Part shown: positions 19,378 to 30,200 of the stretch, one piece after another
Layout: every line of letters starts with the position of its first letter
How positions within the stretch are numbered: the first letter of the stretch is position 1
Assembly (NCBI RefSeq): GCF_900107925.1
Contig: NZ_FNUJ01000003.1
Location: forward strand, 496,001 to 560,000
DNA: 64,000 nt
Reading direction: 5' to 3'
DNA from: Amycolatopsis pretoriensis
GTDB lineage: Bacteria; Actinomycetota; Actinomycetes; Mycobacteriales; Pseudonocardiaceae
Notes under the pieces: model-generated
Told to the model about the DNA's origin: nothing
The model's database searches: none
Seen by the model: the letters and a program-made list of their open reading frames with translations, nothing else
Translations under genes and position numbers: made by a program

Positions 19378-20313
19378 TCAGGCCACCAGCAACGTCTTGC
19401 CCACCGTGGCGCGGGATTCGATCGCCGCGTGGGCGTCCGCCGCCTTCTCCAACGGGAACCGCTGGCCGATCACCGGGACCAACCGCCCCGCCGCCGCCTC
19501 CGCCAACGCCGACTCCGTGAGCCCCCGCATGTCCGCCGGGCTCCCGATCGACCGCACCAGCGCGACTCCCCGCGCCTCGGCGTCCACTTCGGACACTTCC
19601 GTCCACGAACCGCCTGCCAGGCCGTAGATCGCCATCCGGCCGCCGGGCCGCAGCAGCCCGAACGCCGTCGCGCCGATCGACCCGCCCACGCCGTCGAACA
19701 CGACGTCCACTTCGCCGACACGCGAAGCCCAGTCCGGCGCCAGGTAGTCGACCACCGAATCGGCGCCGAGCACCGATGCCACCTTCGCCGGCCCGCCCGC
19801 CGCGCCGATCACGAGCGCGCCCGCCGCTCGAGCCAGCTGCACCAGCAAGCCTCCGACGCCGCCCGCCGCCGCCTCAACCAGGACACGATCGCCCGGGCGC
19901 ACCCTGGTGGCATGCACCAAGCCGGTCGCGGTGCGGCCGTCCGCGAGCAGCGCCACCGCCGCGTCGAGGTCCAGCGCGGACGGCACCGGGAACACCGCCG
20001 CCGCGTCCACCGCCACGCGCTGGGCGTACCCGCCGGAGCCGCCGGTCGACGTCACCACCCGCTGCCCCGCCAAACCCGGGTCCACGCCCTCACCGATCGC
20101 GCTGATCACGCCGCCGACGCCGTTGCCCGGGATCAGCGGCGGCTCCGCGCGGAACGGCCCCGGCGCCCCCGCCCGGAACTGCGTCTCGACGAACGTCGTG
20201 TTCGCGTACGCCACTTCGACCAGCACCTGACCGGGCCCGGCGACCGGGTCGGGCGCGTCTCCCGGGACCAGCACCTCCGGCCCGCCGAACTCCCGCAACC
20301 ACACAGCTCTCAT
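19378..20313 (-). CDS. zinc-free NADPH:quinone oxidoreductase (MDR family)
   Basis: 311 residues. The medium-chain reductase layout has an N-terminal GroES-like fold and a nucleotide fold with A-A-G-G-V-G-G-L near residue 145. The zinc-binding Cys residues of alcohol dehydrogenases are absent, as in quinone oxidoreductases. It probably reduces quinones or enones with NADPH. Start M-R-A-V-W-L-R-E-F at 20313, the typical family N-terminus; a longer frame upstream is not needed. No operon partner is seen. Confidence 0.87.
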   Translation of the reverse strand: MRAVWLREFGGPEVLVPGDAPDPVAGPGQVLVEVAYANTTFVETQFRAGAPGPFRAEPPLIPGNGVGGVISAIGEGVDPGLAGQRVVTSTGGSGGYAQRVAVDAAAVFPVPSALDLDAAVALLADGRTATGLVHATRVRPGDRVLVEAAAGGVGGLLVQLARAAGALVIGAAGGPAKVASVLGADSVVDYLAPDWASRVGEVDVVFDGVGGSIGATAFGLLRPGGRMAIYGLAGGSWTEVSEVDAEARGVALVRSIGSPADMRGLTESALAEAAAGRLVPVIGQRFPLEKAADAHAAIESRATVGKTLLVA

Positions 20314-20485
20314 GCGGCCACGCTGCAACCTCCAGTGAGGTCGAAGTCAACGCACTTGTCCGCCGGGCACCACGAAACCGGCGAAGAAATGTCCGCTCAG
20401 CACGATGACACCGCCGTCCGGGTGGTTCACCGTGAGTGGCAACACCGCCTTGCATCCGGACGCAGACCGACCCAGGAGGCCGACC

Positions 20486-21601
20486 GTGCGTATCGCCGTT
20501 CCCCGTGAAATCAAGAAGCACGAGTACCGGGTCGCGCTGACCCCGGCCGGGGTGCACGAGCTGGTCGGCCGCGGGCACGACGTCTTCGTCGAGACGGGCG
20601 CGGGCGTCGGTTCGTCCATCACCGACGAGGAGTACGTCGCCGCCGGCGCCAAGATCCTCGCCACCGCCGACGAGACGTGGGCCGAGGGCGAGCTCGTCCT
20701 CAAGGTCAAGGAGCCGATCGCCGAGGAGTACCCCCGGCTGCGCGCCGACCAGGTGCTCTTCACCTACCTGCACATCGCCGCCGACCGCCCGCTGACCGAC
20801 GCGCTGCTGGCCGCCGGCACCACCGCGATCGCGTACGAGACGGTGCAGACCGCGAACGGCGCGCTCCCGCTGCTCGCCCCGATGTCCGAGGTCGCGGGCC
20901 GGCTGGCCCCGCAGGTCGGCGCGTTCTCGCTGATGAAGCCGAGTGGCGGCCGCGGTGTCCTGCCCGGCGGCATCCCCGGCGTGCACCCGGCGCGCGTCGT
21001 CGTGATCGGCGGCGGCGTCGCCGGCCTGAACGCCGCCCGCGTCGCGCTGGGCCTCGGCTCAGGCGTCGAGATCCTGGACACGAACGTCGACCGCCTCCGC
21101 CAGATCGACAACGACTTCGGCGGCCGCATCCGCACGGTAACGTCGAACCGGCTGTCGGTCGAGGAGGCGGTGCTGCAGGCCGACCTGGTCATCGGCGCGG
21201 TGCTGGTCCCGGGCGCGAAGGCGCCGAAGCTGGTCTCGAACGAGCTCGTCGCCCGCATGAAGCCGGGCAGCGTGCTCGTCGACATCGCGATCGACCAGGG
21301 CGGCTGCTTCGCCGACTCGCGCCCGACCACGCACGACGACCCGACCTACACCGTGCACGAGTCCGTCTTCTACTGCGTCGCGAACATGCCGGGCGCGGTG
21401 CCCCGGACGTCGACCTACGGCCTCACCAACGTCACGCTGCCTTACGCCGTACAACTCGCCGAGCACGGCTGGAAGGCCGCGCTGCAGGCCGACGCGGCGC
21501 TGGCGAAGGGCCTCAACACCCACGCGGGCGCGCTGACGAACGGCCCGGTCGCGGTCGCCCACGACCTGCCCCACACGGCGCTGGAGACGGTGCTCGCCTG
21601 A
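20486..21601 (+). CDS. ald: alanine dehydrogenase
   Basis: 371 residues starting GTG 20486 ([10 protein letters not shown]) with ribosome site AGGAGG. NAD-dependent interconversion of L-alanine with pyruvate and ammonia. Family landmarks are K-E-P (substrate loop, Lys ~75), H-I-A-A-D-R near 95, M-S-E-V-A-G-R near 134, the NAD motif G-G-G-V-A-G-L-N near 178, and [10 protein letters not shown]. No Lrp/AldR regulator lies next to it, unlike in mycobacteria. Its terminator lies inside the last codons of the convergent acyltransferase gene. Confidence 0.95.
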   Translation: MRIAVPREIKKHEYRVALTPAGVHELVGRGHDVFVETGAGVGSSITDEEYVAAGAKILATADETWAEGELVLKVKEPIAEEYPRLRADQVLFTYLHIAADRPLTDALLAAGTTAIAYETVQTANGALPLLAPMSEVAGRLAPQVGAFSLMKPSGGRGVLPGGIPGVHPARVVVIGGGVAGLNAARVALGLGSGVEILDTNVDRLRQIDNDFGGRIRTVTSNRLSVEEAVLQADLVIGAVLVPGAKAPKLVSNELVARMKPGSVLVDIAIDQGGCFADSRPTTHDDPTYTVHESVFYCVANMPGAVPRTSTYGLTNVTLPYAVQLAEHGWKAALQADAALAKGLNTHAGALTNGPVAVAHDLPHTALETVLA

Positions 21602-21602
21602 G

Positions 21603-22715
21603 CTATCCCACCCGAGCGGGCCCCTGTCGTTCTTCGGCAGGGGCCCGCTCCCCTTTTGCCGACAGCCGCCGTCCGAACGCGATCGCGGGCAGCTCGACCC
21701 ACTTGCGCAGCGCGCACGCGAAGAGCAGCGCGACAGCGGACGTTGCCGCGGCCTTCGCCAGACCGGTCGGGAACAGCAGCCCGGTCACGCCCGCCGCGCC
21801 CGTCTGCGCGAGGTAGAGCGCATACGACCTATCACCGATAAAGGCGAGTGGCCGGCTCGAGAGCAAACGCTGTATCGGGCCCTGTCCGAGCACGGCGACG
21901 AGCAGCAGCGCCGCACCCACCGCGTAGATCGGCACGACGAACTGCCAGTTCCCGCCGAGCGCCTGTCCGAGCGGCTTGACCGACAGCTGCAGGGCGACGA
22001 ACCCCAACGCGACCAGCACCGCCGCGGCCGGGCTGGTCAGCGGCCGCAGCACCGCGAACCCGCGCGGGTGGTGCAGGGCCAGCGCCAGCAGGCAGCCGAC
22101 GACCAGCGAGCCGTAGTGCACGGTCAGGCTCGCCCACTGGTGCGCGGGCGCCAGCGGCAGCACACCGAGCACGACACCGATCGCACCCGCGCCGATCAGC
22201 ACCCGCAGCGCGGTCTTGCCGGACTTCGCGAACGACGTCAGCACGAGCAGCGCGGGCCAGACGAGGTAGAACTTCTCCTCCACGCCGAGTGACCACGATG
22301 TGGGATACGGTGTATTGAAGTCGACGACCTCGTTGAAGAACGTCAGGTAGTACGGCATCGCGTCGGCGAGCCGGCTGCTCTGGTAGGTCCCGGCGAGCGT
22401 GACCGCCAACGCTGTAAGGCCGAGCAGCAGGAAGTACACCGGCATGATCCGGAAGACGCGCCGGACGTAGAAGTCGCGCAGCGAGATCCGCCCGGTGCGG
22501 TCCTCTTCGCGCAACGCCAGTGTGGTGATGAGGAACCCCGACAGCACGTAGAACAGCTGGACGGCGATCCAGCCCTGCACTCTATCGGTGATAGGGCCGC
22601 CGTAGTGGAAGAACACGACGGCCAGTGCGGCGAGCCCGCGCAGGCCGGTCAGGCCGGGGAACCAGGACGACGACCGGTATGCGGCGTGGTCGAGCGGCCG
22701 CCAGGAGATGATCAT
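21603..22715 (-). CDS. membrane acyltransferase (acyltransferase 3 / OafA family)
   Basis: 370 residues, about ten transmembrane helices. Family signatures are [13 protein letters not shown] near the N-terminus with the active-site region V-F-F-H-Y, the [11 protein letters not shown] motif near residue 145 and [10 protein letters not shown] near 300. It transfers acyl groups to extracytoplasmic sugars or lipids; the acceptor is unknown. The C-terminal ~16 residues are encoded by a terminator hairpin. Rare Arg codons AGA and AGG occur inside two related palindromes (21829-21841 and 22582-22594). Confidence 0.88.
   Translation of the reverse strand: MIISWRPLDHAAYRSSSWFPGLTGLRGLAALAVVFFHYGGPITDRVQGWIAVQLFYVLSGFLITTLALREEDRTGRISLRDFYVRRVFRIMPVYFLLLGLTALAVTLAGTYQSSRLADAMPYYLTFFNEVVDFNTPYPTSWSLGVEEKFYLVWPALLVLTSFAKSGKTALRVLIGAGAIGVVLGVLPLAPAHQWASLTVHYGSLVVGCLLALALHHPRGFAVLRPLTSPAAAVLVALGFVALQLSVKPLGQALGGNWQFVVPIYAVGAALLLVAVLGQGPIQRLLSSRPLAFIGDRSYALYLAQTGAAGVTGLLFPTGLAKAAATSAVALLFACALRKWVELPAIAFGRRLSAKGERAPAEERQGPARVG
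21614..21650 (+). terminator. intrinsic terminator of ald, embedded in the convergent CDS
   Basis: 13-bp perfect arms (21614-21626 and 21638-21650) with an 11-nt loop, followed by CCCTTTT on the plus strand. It starts 12 bp after the ald stop and overlaps the last ~16 codons of the acyltransferase gene on the other strand. Confidence 0.85.
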
Positions 22716-22760
22716 GCGCGCAGCGTCGATCCCGGACGCTGAACCGGGCCTGAAGCCGGC

Positions 22761-24116
22761 TTAAGACGTCTTCAGCTCCGGCAGCCGGACGACGAACCGG
22801 CTCCCGGCTTCGACCGCGGCCGTGCCGCCGTGGGCTCGGGCGATGTCGGCGACGATCGCCAGGCCCAGGCCCGATCCGCCGTCGTCGCGGGCGCGGGCGT
22901 CGTCGAGGCGGACGAACCGGTCGAAGACGCGCTCGCGGTCCGCTTCGGGGACGCCGGGGCCGTCGTCGGTGACCGAGAGCACAGCCCAGCCGTCCACAGC
23001 GGACACCTCGACCGCCACCCGCGACACCGCGTGCCGTTGAGCGTTGTCGACGAGGTTGCGGACGAGCCGTTCGAGCCGAGACCGGTGGCCGTGCACGACG
23101 GGCGTCCCGCGCACGTCGACGTCGACAGCACGCCCCGCCACGGCCGCCTCGACCACTTCGGACAGTGCCACGGGCTCGAGACGATCGGGTCCGGCGTGGT
23201 CGAGCTTGCCGAGCAGCACGAGGTCGGCGACGAGGTCCTGCAGCCGGGTGACATCGAGCAGCGCGTTGTCGCAGGCGTGGCGCCAGTCCAGACGATCGGG
23301 ATGAGCCAGCAGCACTTCGAGCTGCGTCCGCAGCGAAGCGAGCGGAGTGCGCAGTTCGTGCGAAGCATCAGAGGTGAACCGGCTCTGCCGCGTGACGGCC
23401 TCGTCGAGCCGCGCGAGCATGGTGTTCATGGTCCCGGCGAGCCGCGCGATCTCATCGCCGGTGCGCGGGTCCGGAACGCGCCGGCTCAGATCGTGAGCGC
23501 CGATCTCGGCAACCTCACCACGAATGGCTTCGACCGGCCGCAGCGCCCGCCGGACGGCAAGCCAGGCGATGACACCGATGAGCAGAGCGACAACAGGTAC
23601 GCCCACGGTGAGCACGGCACGAACGGAATCGACCGCCGCCTGCCCCTCGGTGTCGATGGCGGCGCCGGCGTAGATGTCGTACTTGCTGTCTCCGCTGTTC
23701 GCGTGGACGACGTGCAGGACGAGGTCGTCGTCGAGGCCGCGCAGTTCCGGCGCGCAGCCGACGGATTCCGGCGCGGACCGGTCGTATTCGTACGGCCGAA
23801 GAGTGACCGTGGTGTCGTAGCTGCCCAGCGTCGCGTCGCGCAGAAGCGGGCACGACACGACCGACGCGTCCCTGCGGCCGCGGACCTCGTAGATCGAGTC
23901 GCGAACCAGCAGCGCGAGATCGGCAGGCCGGGCACCGGTGTTGAGCAGCTGGACGATGGCGTCGGCGTGAGCGCCGGCGAGCTGCGTGGCGGCGTTCTCG
24001 AGCCGGTTCTGAGCCTGGAGAACGAACCAGACGGACACAGCGCCGAGCGCAACGAGCGAAGCGGCGAAGGCGGTAGCCGCAACGCGAAAGCGAGTGGTGC
24101 GCAGGAAGTCAGCCAC
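22761..24116 (-). CDS. sensor histidine kinase
   Basis: About 451 residues. There are two membrane helices (residues ~10-32 and ~155-180) around an extracytoplasmic sensor domain with two Cys residues, then a HAMP segment. The HisKA H-box is S-H-E-L-R-T-P-L; ATPase boxes are N-L-V-D-N-A-Q-R-H-A, D-D-G-P-G-V-P and G-S-G-L-G-L-A-I. The GTG start at 24116 overlaps the response-regulator stop by eight bases, showing co-translation. The signal is unknown. The acyltransferase gene begins 45 bp downstream on the same strand and may be part of the transcript. Confidence 0.92.
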   Translation of the reverse strand: MADFLRTTRFRVAATAFAASLVALGAVSVWFVLQAQNRLENAATQLAGAHADAIVQLLNTGARPADLALLVRDSIYEVRGRRDASVVSCPLLRDATLGSYDTTVTLRPYEYDRSAPESVGCAPELRGLDDDLVLHVVHANSGDSKYDIYAGAAIDTEGQAAVDSVRAVLTVGVPVVALLIGVIAWLAVRRALRPVEAIRGEVAEIGAHDLSRRVPDPRTGDEIARLAGTMNTMLARLDEAVTRQSRFTSDASHELRTPLASLRTQLEVLLAHPDRLDWRHACDNALLDVTRLQDLVADLVLLGKLDHAGPDRLEPVALSEVVEAAVAGRAVDVDVRGTPVVHGHRSRLERLVRNLVDNAQRHAVSRVAVEVSAVDGWAVLSVTDDGPGVPEADRERVFDRFVRLDDARARDDGGSGLGLAIVADIARAHGGTAAVEAGSRFVVRLPELKTS

Positions 24117-24786
24117 CCGCCGACACCACGTGATAACCGGCCCCACGAACGGTCCGAATGGTCTCAACACCGAACGGAACATCGATCTTACGCCGTAAGG
24201 CACTGACATGGACCTCAACGAGGTTGGCGGTGGCAGAGGCGGCGAAGTCCCAGAGGTTGTCCAGCAGCTCAGCCTTGGTAACCACCTGCCCGGGCCGTTG
24301 CATGAGGTAGGCGAGAAGAGCGAACTCCTTGCCGGTGAGGGCAATCTCGGCAGCCCCGCGCCGACAGGCCCGGGCAGCCTGGTCGAGTTCGAGGTCACCC
24401 AGTTTGAGGACCCCCGGCCGGGTGGCCCCACCACGCCGAATGAGCGCGCGAAGCCGCGAAAGCAGGACCCCATAGGAGAAGGGCTTGGGCAGGAAGTCAT
24501 CGGCCCCGGTATCAAGAGCCTCGATCTCATCATCCTCACCATCCTTGGCGGTAAGCATGAGGATGGGGGTGGAGTCCCCAAGCTCCCGAAGCCGCCGGCA
24601 GACGCGATACCCGTTGAGCCCGGGCAACATGATGTCGAGAACGATGGCGGAGTAAGGATGCTCCCGGGCAAGCCACAGAGCATCCCGCCCGTTGTGGGCA
24701 ACATCAACGGCATAGCCCTCAGCACTGAGCCCGGCCCGCAGAGCCTCGGCAAGCCGCCGTTCATCTTCAACAAGCAAGATCCGCAC
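24109..24786 (-). CDS. OmpR/PhoB-family response regulator
   Basis: 225 residues. Receiver domain with the acidic pair V-E-D-E, phosphoacceptor Asp in V-L-D-I-M-L-P, and Lys in F-L-P-K-P-F; the C-terminal winged helix has V-E-V-H-V-S-A-L-R-R-K-I. GTG start at 24786 (M-R-I-L-L-V-E-D-E). It is first of the operon with the kinase. Codon use is looser than in neighbours, with several A/T-ending codons and a TTA codon inside the palindrome at 24187-24199. Confidence 0.92.
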   Translation of the reverse strand: MRILLVEDERRLAEALRAGLSAEGYAVDVAHNGRDALWLAREHPYSAIVLDIMLPGLNGYRVCRRLRELGDSTPILMLTAKDGEDDEIEALDTGADDFLPKPFSYGVLLSRLRALIRRGGATRPGVLKLGDLELDQAARACRRGAAEIALTGKEFALLAYLMQRPGQVVTKAELLDNLWDFAASATANLVEVHVSALRRKIDVPFGVETIRTVRGAGYHVVSAGG

Positions 24787-25230
24787 GCAGCAAAGATGCC
24801 ACAAGAAGCCCAACCAGCCTGGCGAACCGGCACCGGCCACCCCGAGAAGCCGCGAGAGAGGCACCGTGGGGGGTCCGGGGGGCTCGGCCCCCCGGGTGAA
24901 ACGGGATGAGTCGAGCGAGGGGCGAAGCCCGAAGCAGAGACGAAGGGGCGACCCGCTCAACCAGCCTGGGGGTCACTGGGAGCGGGCCGCCGATACCTAG
25001 CTTAGAGGTGTCGGGCGGTCTTCGCTGCACCGGGTCGGCAAGTCGCACGAATTCTTTACCAAGTTGATCTGAGCGGCCTGGGAAATCCTCAGGTCAGGAC
25101 GTCGATGCCGGGGCGGGGTGGTAGCGGAACGTGACGAAGGTCGCTCGCGGTGGGTTCGGGCGTTCCGTGCGCGCGGGTCGCGCGGGTAGGGCAGGATGAC
25201 GCCGCATCAGCGGGAACGTTAGGGGACGGT
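24787..25230. other. 444-bp intergenic region with G-rich hairpin
   Basis: No gene is supported. It holds the divergent promoters of the response regulator and the ABC operon. A perfect hairpin with arms CCGGGGGGC / GCCCCCCGG and a TCG loop (24875-24895) sits in a G-run; such elements are common between actinomycete genes and may be a dispersed repeat. A relatively AT-rich stretch near 25045-25075 could be the start of the ABC promoter region. Confidence 0.5.
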
Positions 25231-26244
25231 ATGCACGACGGCAGTGGCCGGATTGTGGTGCAGAACCTGAGCAAGCAGTTCGGCGCGGTGAACGCGGTGC
25301 AGAACCTCAGTTTCACGGTCGAGCCGGGTTCGGTGACGGGTTTTCTGGGTCCGAACGGTGCCGGGAAGACGACGACGTTGCGGATGTTGCTCGGGTTGGT
25401 GACGCCGACGGCGGGGCAGGCGACGATCAACGGTCGTCCGCACTCGCAGCTGGGGAATCCGGCGCGGGTGGTGGGTTCGGTGCTGGAGAACGAGGGTTTC
25501 CACCCGAGCCGGACGGCGCGCAACCACTTGCGGGTGTACGCGGCGGCGATCGGGGTGCCGGATCGGCGGGCGGACGAGGTGCTCGGTCTGGTCGGGTTGG
25601 GGAGTGCCGCGGACCGGAAGGCGGGCGGGTTCTCGCTGGGCATGCGGCAGCGGCTGGCGCTGGCGACGGCGTTGCTGGGTGATCCGCAGGTGCTGGTGCT
25701 GGACGAGCCGACGAACGGCTTGGACCCCGAAGGCATCCTGTGGTTGCGGAACTTCCTGCGCTCGTACGCGCGGGAGCAGCGCCGGACGGTGCTGGTGTCG
25801 AGCCACCTGCTCAACGAGGTCGAGCAGCTGATCGACCAGGTCGTCATCATCAGCCAGGGCGTCACGCGCTACTACGGCTCGCTGGACCAGCTGCGCAAGA
25901 GCCAGCAGTCGCGGGTGCTGGTGCAGCCGGCGGATCCGGGCGCGCTCGTGAAAGCGTTGCAGGAGAACGGCATCACCGCTGTCTCGCCGACACCGGACGG
26001 CCGGGTCGCGGTCGCCGGGTCCAGCGTCCAGCAGATCGGCGACCTCGCCGCGAAGGCCGGGATCGCCGTCTACGGGATGCAGGAGGACCACGCCGATCTG
26101 GAGCGGATGTTCTTCCAGCTGACGCAGGGCCAGTTCGCCGGTGGGCCGGGTCAGCAGCCGCAGCCGCAGTACCAGGGTCCGCCGCCGGGGTACCCGCCGT
26201 CCGGGCCGCAACAGCAGCAGCACTGGGGAGGACCGCAGCGGTGA
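25231..26244 (+). CDS. ABC transporter ATP-binding protein
   Basis: 337 residues. Walker A G-P-N-G-A-G-K-T-T, signature F-S-L-G-M-R-Q-R, Walker B V-L-V-L-D-E-P-T-N-G-L-D and the H-loop S-S-H are intact. This is the short DrrA/BcrA-like subgroup. After residue ~300 a Gly/Pro/Gln-rich tail (P-Q-P-Q-Y-Q-G-P-P and a Q run) is unusual and probably disordered. ATG 25231 has AGGGGA upstream. It is coupled to the permease gene by a TGATG overlap. Export or antibiotic-type stress is likely; the substrate is unknown. Confidence 0.9.
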   Translation: MHDGSGRIVVQNLSKQFGAVNAVQNLSFTVEPGSVTGFLGPNGAGKTTTLRMLLGLVTPTAGQATINGRPHSQLGNPARVVGSVLENEGFHPSRTARNHLRVYAAAIGVPDRRADEVLGLVGLGSAADRKAGGFSLGMRQRLALATALLGDPQVLVLDEPTNGLDPEGILWLRNFLRSYAREQRRTVLVSSHLLNEVEQLIDQVVIISQGVTRYYGSLDQLRKSQQSRVLVQPADPGALVKALQENGITAVSPTPDGRVAVAGSSVQQIGDLAAKAGIAVYGMQEDHADLERMFFQLTQGQFAGGPGQQPQPQYQGPPPGYPPSGPQQQQHWGGPQR

Positions 26245-27128
26245 TGGGCAACCTGATCAAGGCGGAGTTCCGCAAGACGCTCTCGCTGAAGACGTGGTGG
26301 GTGCTGCTGATCCCGCTGGCGCTGGTGGCGTTCTGGCTGACGTTCGCGTGGGGCAAGATCACCAACGACTTCGCGGACTTCCTGAGCAGCGACAGCGACG
26401 CGCGGCAGGTCACCCGGCTGATCGGCCTGGACCCGGGCAGCGTGCCGGTGGGGCTGCTCGCGCTGGCGCACGGCGTGAACATCGCGCAGCTGGTGCCCGG
26501 GCTGTTCGGGATCTTCGCGCTGGCGGGCGAGTACCGCAGCAAGACGATCACGACGACGTTCCTGACCGCGCCGAACCGGATCTCGGCGCTGACGGCGAAG
26601 ATGCTCACCTACGTCGCGTGGGGCGCCATCTACGGGCTGGTCAGCTTCGGTGTCTCGGCGATCGCCGTGATGTCGTCGGTCGACTCGGGCCGCTGGCCGT
26701 CGGCGGGCCAGTGGCTGGCCGCGCTCGGCGGGACGGTGCTGGCCGCGGTGCTGGTGACGTTGTTCGGCATCGGGTTCGGCGCGGTGCTGCGGAACGTGCC
26801 GCTGGCGGTGGTGCTGTTCCTGGTGTGGTTCCTGATCATCGAAAACGTGCTGGTGATCCTGCTGTGGGGCCAGACGACCCTGCTGGGCGGGATCCTGCCG
26901 AACGGCACCGCGAACGGGATCGTCGGCGGGATCGCGGCGGACGCGTTCGGGTTCAACTCGCTGAACCTGCCCGACGACGTCAACTCGGGTGCGCAGCTGC
27001 TGCTGCAGTACACGGCCGCGGCGCCCGGCGTGCTCTCGTGGTGGGCGTCGGCGTTGATCTTCTTCGCCTGGACGATGGCCTTCTTCGGCCTGGGCTGGGC
27101 GGGCAACCAGAAGCGCGACATCACGTAG
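26244..27128 (+). CDS. ABC transporter permease (ABC-2 type)
   Basis: 294 residues with about six transmembrane helices and a large extracytoplasmic loop, as in the ABC-2 permeases paired with DrrA/BcrA-type ATPases. ATG 26244 shares its A with the TGA of the ATPase gene; GTG 26241 is an alternative. GGGGAGGA lies at 26225-26232. It forms one transporter with the upstream ATPase. It is followed by an 18-bp-stem terminator. Confidence 0.88.
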   Translation: MGNLIKAEFRKTLSLKTWWVLLIPLALVAFWLTFAWGKITNDFADFLSSDSDARQVTRLIGLDPGSVPVGLLALAHGVNIAQLVPGLFGIFALAGEYRSKTITTTFLTAPNRISALTAKMLTYVAWGAIYGLVSFGVSAIAVMSSVDSGRWPSAGQWLAALGGTVLAAVLVTLFGIGFGAVLRNVPLAVVLFLVWFLIIENVLVILLWGQTTLLGGILPNGTANGIVGGIAADAFGFNSLNLPDDVNSGAQLLLQYTAAAPGVLSWWASALIFFAWTMAFFGLGWAGNQKRDIT

Positions 27129-27137
27129 TTCACTCGT

Positions 27138-27178
27138 CCGTGAAGGCCGTCTCGATGTCTTCGAGACGGCCTTCACGG
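27138..27178 (+). terminator. strong terminator after the ABC operon
   Basis: 18-bp perfect stem (27138-27155 with 27161-27178) with a 5-nt loop, followed by CTTT, ten bases past the permease stop. Confidence 0.88.
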
Positions 27179-27223
27179 CTTTCCGGGAAATATTTTGTCG
27201 GTGGTGGCGCTTAGTGTTGCAAC

Positions 27224-30200
27224 GTGACCACCGCTCCGCCCCGCTCCCGTCAAGAGCTCCCGCCCGTTGAGACCGTCGGCTGGGTCCGCCGGCTGTTCGC
27301 CGCGGCCTGGGAGCACCGCGCCATCGTCGTGCTGTCGCTGCTCGCCGCCGTGTTCAGCGTCGGTGTGCAGGCCGCGAGCCCGCTGCTGGTGCGCTCGGCG
27401 GTGGACGACGCCGTGGCGGGGCGCACGGGCGCGCTGCCCGGGATCGCCGTCTTCCTGGTGGCGCTGCAGCTGGTCGCGTTCGGCACCGCGTTCCTGCGGC
27501 GGTACTTCGGCGGCAAGCTCGCCCTCGACGTCCAGCACGACCTGCGCCAGCGCGTCTTCAACGCGGTCTCGCGCCTCGACGGCGGCAAGCAGGACGCGTT
27601 GCGCACCGGCCAGGTCGTCTCGCGCGCGATCTCCGACCTGCAGCTGGTCGTCGGGATCCTCATGCAGATCCCGCTGTCGTTCGGTTCGGTGATCTTCGCG
27701 GTGCTGTCGTTCGCGGCGATGCTGTGGATGTCGCCGGTGCTGACGCTGATCGCGCTGGTCGTCACGCCCGCGGTCGGCATCGTCATCGCCCGCAGCCGCA
27801 AGCGCCTCTTCCCGGCGACGTGGTCGGCGCAGCAGCGCGCGGCGGACGTCGCGCAGCAGGTCGAGGAGACCGTCACCGGCGTCCGCGTGGTCAAGGGCTT
27901 CGGCCAGGAGGCGCGGGAGGTCTCGAAGCTCGAAGGCACCGCGCGCAAGCTGTTCGCGGAGCGGCTTCGCGCGGCGAAGCTGTCGGCGGTGCCGACGGCG
28001 ACGACCGCGGCCCTGCCCGCCGCCGGCCAGGTCGCCGTGCTCGGCATCGGCGGCGTCCTCGCGCTGAACGGCTCCATCACGCTCGGCACCTTCCTCGCCT
28101 TCGCGACCTACCTCGCGACGCTGATCGGCCCGGCCCGGATGCTGTCCGGCCTGGTCGTGCAGGCCCAGCTGACCCGCGCGGGCGCCGAGCGCGTCTACGA
28201 GCTGATCGACGCGCAACCGGAGGTCGTCGATTCCCCCGACGCGCGGCCGCTGCCGTCCGGGGCGCTCGGCGTCGAACTCGACGACGTCCGGTTCGGCTAC
28301 ACGCGCACCGAACCGGTGCTGGCCGGTCTCTCGGTCACCGCGAACCCGGGCGAGACCCTCGCGCTGGTCGGCACCGCGGGGTCCGGGAAGTCGACGATTT
28401 CCCTGCTGCTGCCCCGGTTCTACGACGTGCACGCGGGCTCGGTGCGGGTCGGCGGCCTCGACGTCCGGGACGTGCCGCTGCGGCAGCTGCGGCAGGCGAT
28501 CGGGGTCGTGTTCGAGGAGGCGTTCCTCTTCTCCTCGTCGATCCGGGACAACATCGCCTACGGCCGCCCGGACGCGAGCGAGGAGGAGATCGTCGCGGCG
28601 GCGCGCGCGGCGGAAGCCGACGAGTTCATCCGCGCCCTGCCGGAGGGCTACGACACGCTGGTCGGCGAGCGCGGCCTCACGTTGTCGGGCGGCCAGCGGC
28701 AGCGGCTCGGGCTGGCCCGCGCGCTGATCACCGACCCGCGCATCCTGATCCTCGACGACGCGACGTCGGCCATCGACACCGTCACCGAGGCGGCGATCCA
28801 CGACACCCTGCGCTCGGTCACCGCGAGCCGCACGACGCTGTTGATCGCGCACCGGCGCTCGACGCTGGCGCTGGCCGACCGGATCGCGGTGCTGGACGAG
28901 GGCCGCGTCGTCGATGTCGGCACCGAAGCCGAGCTGATGGCGCGTTGCCCGCTGTTCCGCGAACTGGTCGCGGGCCCGGGCGACGACGTCGAGGAGAAGC
29001 ACCGCTGCGAGGGCCTCGACTGCGGCCAGGACGGGATCACCCCGGCGCTGTGGCCGCGGGACGAGAACCGCGACGACGTCGACGACCTGGCCGACGCGGC
29101 GCGCCAACGCAGCGGCGACCCGAACAGCAGCGGGTTCGTCGGCGGGGGCGCCGGCCTCGACGTGCCGCCGACACCGGAGCTGATCGAAGGCGTGCGCAAG
29201 CTGCCCGCGGCGGCCGACGAGCCGCGACTGTCCGATGTGGACGTCACCGCGCCCGACCCTTCCTTCCGCCTGACCCGGCTCCTGCGGCCGGTCCGCTGGC
29301 CGCTCACGCTGGTCATCGGGCTGGTGGCGGCGGACGCGCTGGCGTCGATCGCGCTGCCGGGGCTGTACCAGTTCGGCGTCGACCACGGTGTCCGCGCCGG
29401 CGTCGAATGGATGATCTGGCTCGCCGCCGGGATCGGCGCGCTGGTGATCGCGGCCGACTGGCTGGTCGTGTTCGCGCAGACGCGGCTGACCTCGCGGGTC
29501 GGCGAGACGGTGCTGTACGCGCTGCGCGTCCGCAGTTACGCGCACCTGCAGCGGCTCGGGCTCGACTACTACGAGCGGGAGCTGTCCGGGAAGATCATGA
29601 CCCGGATGACGACGGACGTCGACGCGCTCTCGACGTTCCTGCAGACCGGGCTCGCGACCGCCGTGGTCAGCGCGCTGACGCTGGCCGGCATCACGGCGGC
29701 GCTGCTGGTCACCGACGCCGGGCTGGCGCTGTTCGCGCTGGCCATGGTGCCGGTGCTGGCGGTGGCCACGGTGATCTTCCGGCGCGCGGCGTCGAAGGCG
29801 TACAACGAGGCCCGCGAGCGGGTCAGCGTCGTCAACGCGGACATGCAGGAGAACGTCAGCGGGCTGCGCGTCGCCCAGGCGTACACGCGCGAAGACCGCT
29901 CCGCGGCGGCGTTCGCTTCGCGCAGCGACGACTACCGGCGCTCGCGGCTGCGGGCGCAGCGGTACGTGGCCACGTACTTCCCGCTGGTGGCACTGCTGTC
30001 CGACCTGGCGACCACGACGGTGCTGGTCGCGGGCGCGAACCGCGTCTCGGCGGGGACGCTGTCGGCCGGCGTGCTGCTCGCGTTCCTGCTGTACCTGCAG
30101 CAGTTCTTCTCGCCGATCCAGCAGCTGTCGTCGGTGTTCGACGGGTACCAGCAGGCGCGTGTCGGCCTTAACCGGATCGGCGACCTGCTGCGGACGCCGA

